Below, piece by piece: positions 63,190-64,000 of a stretch of 64,000 nt of DNA; the stretch's first letter is position 1; each line of letters opens with the position of its first letter. Where the stretch lies: positions 186,001 to 250,000 of the forward strand of contig JBEWZL010000056.1 in NCBI GenBank assembly GCA_045837725.1. The letters run 5' to 3'. The notes under the pieces are model-generated. The model saw only the letters and a program-made list of their open reading frames with translations. It was not told the DNA's origin and made no database searches. A program made the translations under genes and the position numbers. This stretch comes from Vermamoeba vermiformis. Lineage: Eukaryota > Tubulinea > Echinamoebida.

Positions 63190-63778
63190 ATGAAGAATCA
63201 GTTATTGATCTTGTCAGCCACTGCTCAATTAGGTCTATCCGTATTATTAGGATGGATTATGGGCATGTTCTTCGCATTCAATACGAACAAAGTGTTAATA
63301 TTCAAGAGTCAACACAAGTAAATCCGCTGACATCTAAAAGTCAACGTCAGATCTAACTCTCAATAATTAATTCAGGCTAACAAAGGCACACATTGACTAC
63401 CTCATGATGTCTATAATGCAATTCGCCGTTGCCGCGGCTGTAGACGAGATACCAGAGAAGCAGATCTGGCCGTTAGTAGTCGGTGCGTAAAATAATTTAA
63501 AATATTATTTAAAAATCCAGCAATAATACTTTTCGTCTGTAGGTGCGTGGACCAATCCATTTTTGTTCATTATTTCATCCGTTATGCCCAGTGTAGATAA
63601 AGTTCGCTGGTATCAAAGGTAAAGTAAAATTTAACTTGGCCTATTCAAGTCATATTTGCCTATTAAACGCATATTAGTTTGTTAAATATTTATTCACAAC
63701 AGCTTGAGCACTGCTAGCTTCATTCTTATGACTTACGGAGTTTACAACTTGATCTCTTTTGTTTACAACTCAAAATGA
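63190..63778 (+). CDS. Small four-helix membrane protein, copy 2
   Basis: Four exons, join(63190..63317, 63376..63482, 63543..63618, 63703..63778), 387 bases, 128 residues. Starts MKNQLLILSATAQLGLSVLLGW; second exon KLTKAHIDYLMMSIMQFAVAAA. The intron positions and phases equal those of the 61272 gene. Helix 3 has ISSVMPSVDKVRWYQ against copy 1 VSSVSIGAERHRVYQ, and helix 4 FILMTYGVYNLISFV against FILMTYSVYHLICFV. Tandem duplication split by an unrelated secreted gene. AATAAATATATT near 63801 is a likely poly(A) signal. Function uncertain as for copy 1. Confidence 0.8.
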
Positions 63779-64000
63779 ACCTGCACGTCAAACAACCATG
63801 TAATAAATATATTATGCAATAAAATTGCTATATTGTTATCATTTTATGGTACGGGTTCAATAGTTTTTCTCGTGTTTATTTGAAAATTCATTGAGAAAAG
63901 TTTTTGCGATCGAACTACAACAAGCAAGCCGAATGTTGTAAATATATGTACACTATCATATTAGAAACTCCTGAAGCGAATCAATTCGAACCTTGGACTC
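63779..64000. other. 3' flank to window end
   Basis: AT-rich; no feature recognised. Confidence 0.4.

Overview
The window is nuclear DNA from a gene-dense, intron-rich eukaryotic microbe. Genes lie on both strands with short gaps, and most are cut by many GT-AG introns of about 50-140 bases. There are no operons, ribosome binding sites, CRISPR arrays or convincing transposons. The protein set (TMEM135, a short ABCC transporter, a TOM6 that looks plant-like, PIAS, TIPIN, Ras/RasGAP signalling, F-box/ankyrin and F-box/LRR proteins, and composite signalling proteins) best fits an amoeba-like protist, probably Amoebozoa. That placement is inference; no rRNA or other marker gene is present.

Layout. 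1-3438 (-): peroxisomal ABCD half-transporter, 3' end off the window. 3708-5054 (+): C39-like cysteine-peptidase fold. 5142-7357 (-): TIPIN/Swi3 with a long Lys/Ser/Glu-rich tail. 7965-9239 (-): ABHD11-like hydrolase. 10317-11183 (+): helix-turn-helix protein. 11461-16665 (+): a 22-exon gene that joins TPR repeats, a Ser/Thr kinase, an F-box and a Ras-like GTPase with a CAAX end. 17309-18249 (-) and 18789-19835 (+): head-to-head secreted paralogues, with a decayed exon of a third copy near 27.6-27.8 kb. 20177-25012 (+): ABCC/MRP transporter. 25839-27491 (+): secreted protein. 27875-28261 (-): intronless VOC/glyoxalase. 28625-30504 (-): TMEM135-like. 30810-35278 (-): F-box joined to an importin-5-like HEAT protein. 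35388-36702 (+): RluA-type pseudouridine synthase. 36790-36987 (+): TOM6. 37429-38983 (-): secreted PHB-depolymerase-like esterase. 39903-42131 (+): polytopic membrane protein. 42353-43677 (+): phosphoglycerate-mutase-like phosphatase. 44142-45923 (+): F-box/LRR. 46227-51131 (-): coiled-coil protein with two RasGAP regions. 51554-54535 (+): F-box/ankyrin. 54759-55586 (+): DUF1264. 55792-59025 (+): PIAS SUMO ligase. About 59.22-59.96 kb: two candidate structured RNAs with a shared upstream element. 60323-60817 (+): complex I NDUFB4/B15-like. 61272-63778: two paralogous four-helix membrane genes flanking a secreted cysteine-rich gene.

Themes. Four genes carry F-boxes, each joined to a different partner (kinase+GTPase, importin, LRR, ankyrin), which points to an expanded SCF adaptor repertoire. 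Ras signalling appears twice (GTPase fusion and tandem RasGAP protein). Several genes serve peroxisomes or mitochondria (ABCD, TMEM135, TOM6, NDUFB4). The most unusual locus is the TPR-kinase-F-box-GTPase gene: its 22 reconstructed exons sum to 3150 bases, exactly 1050 codons, with all phases matching.
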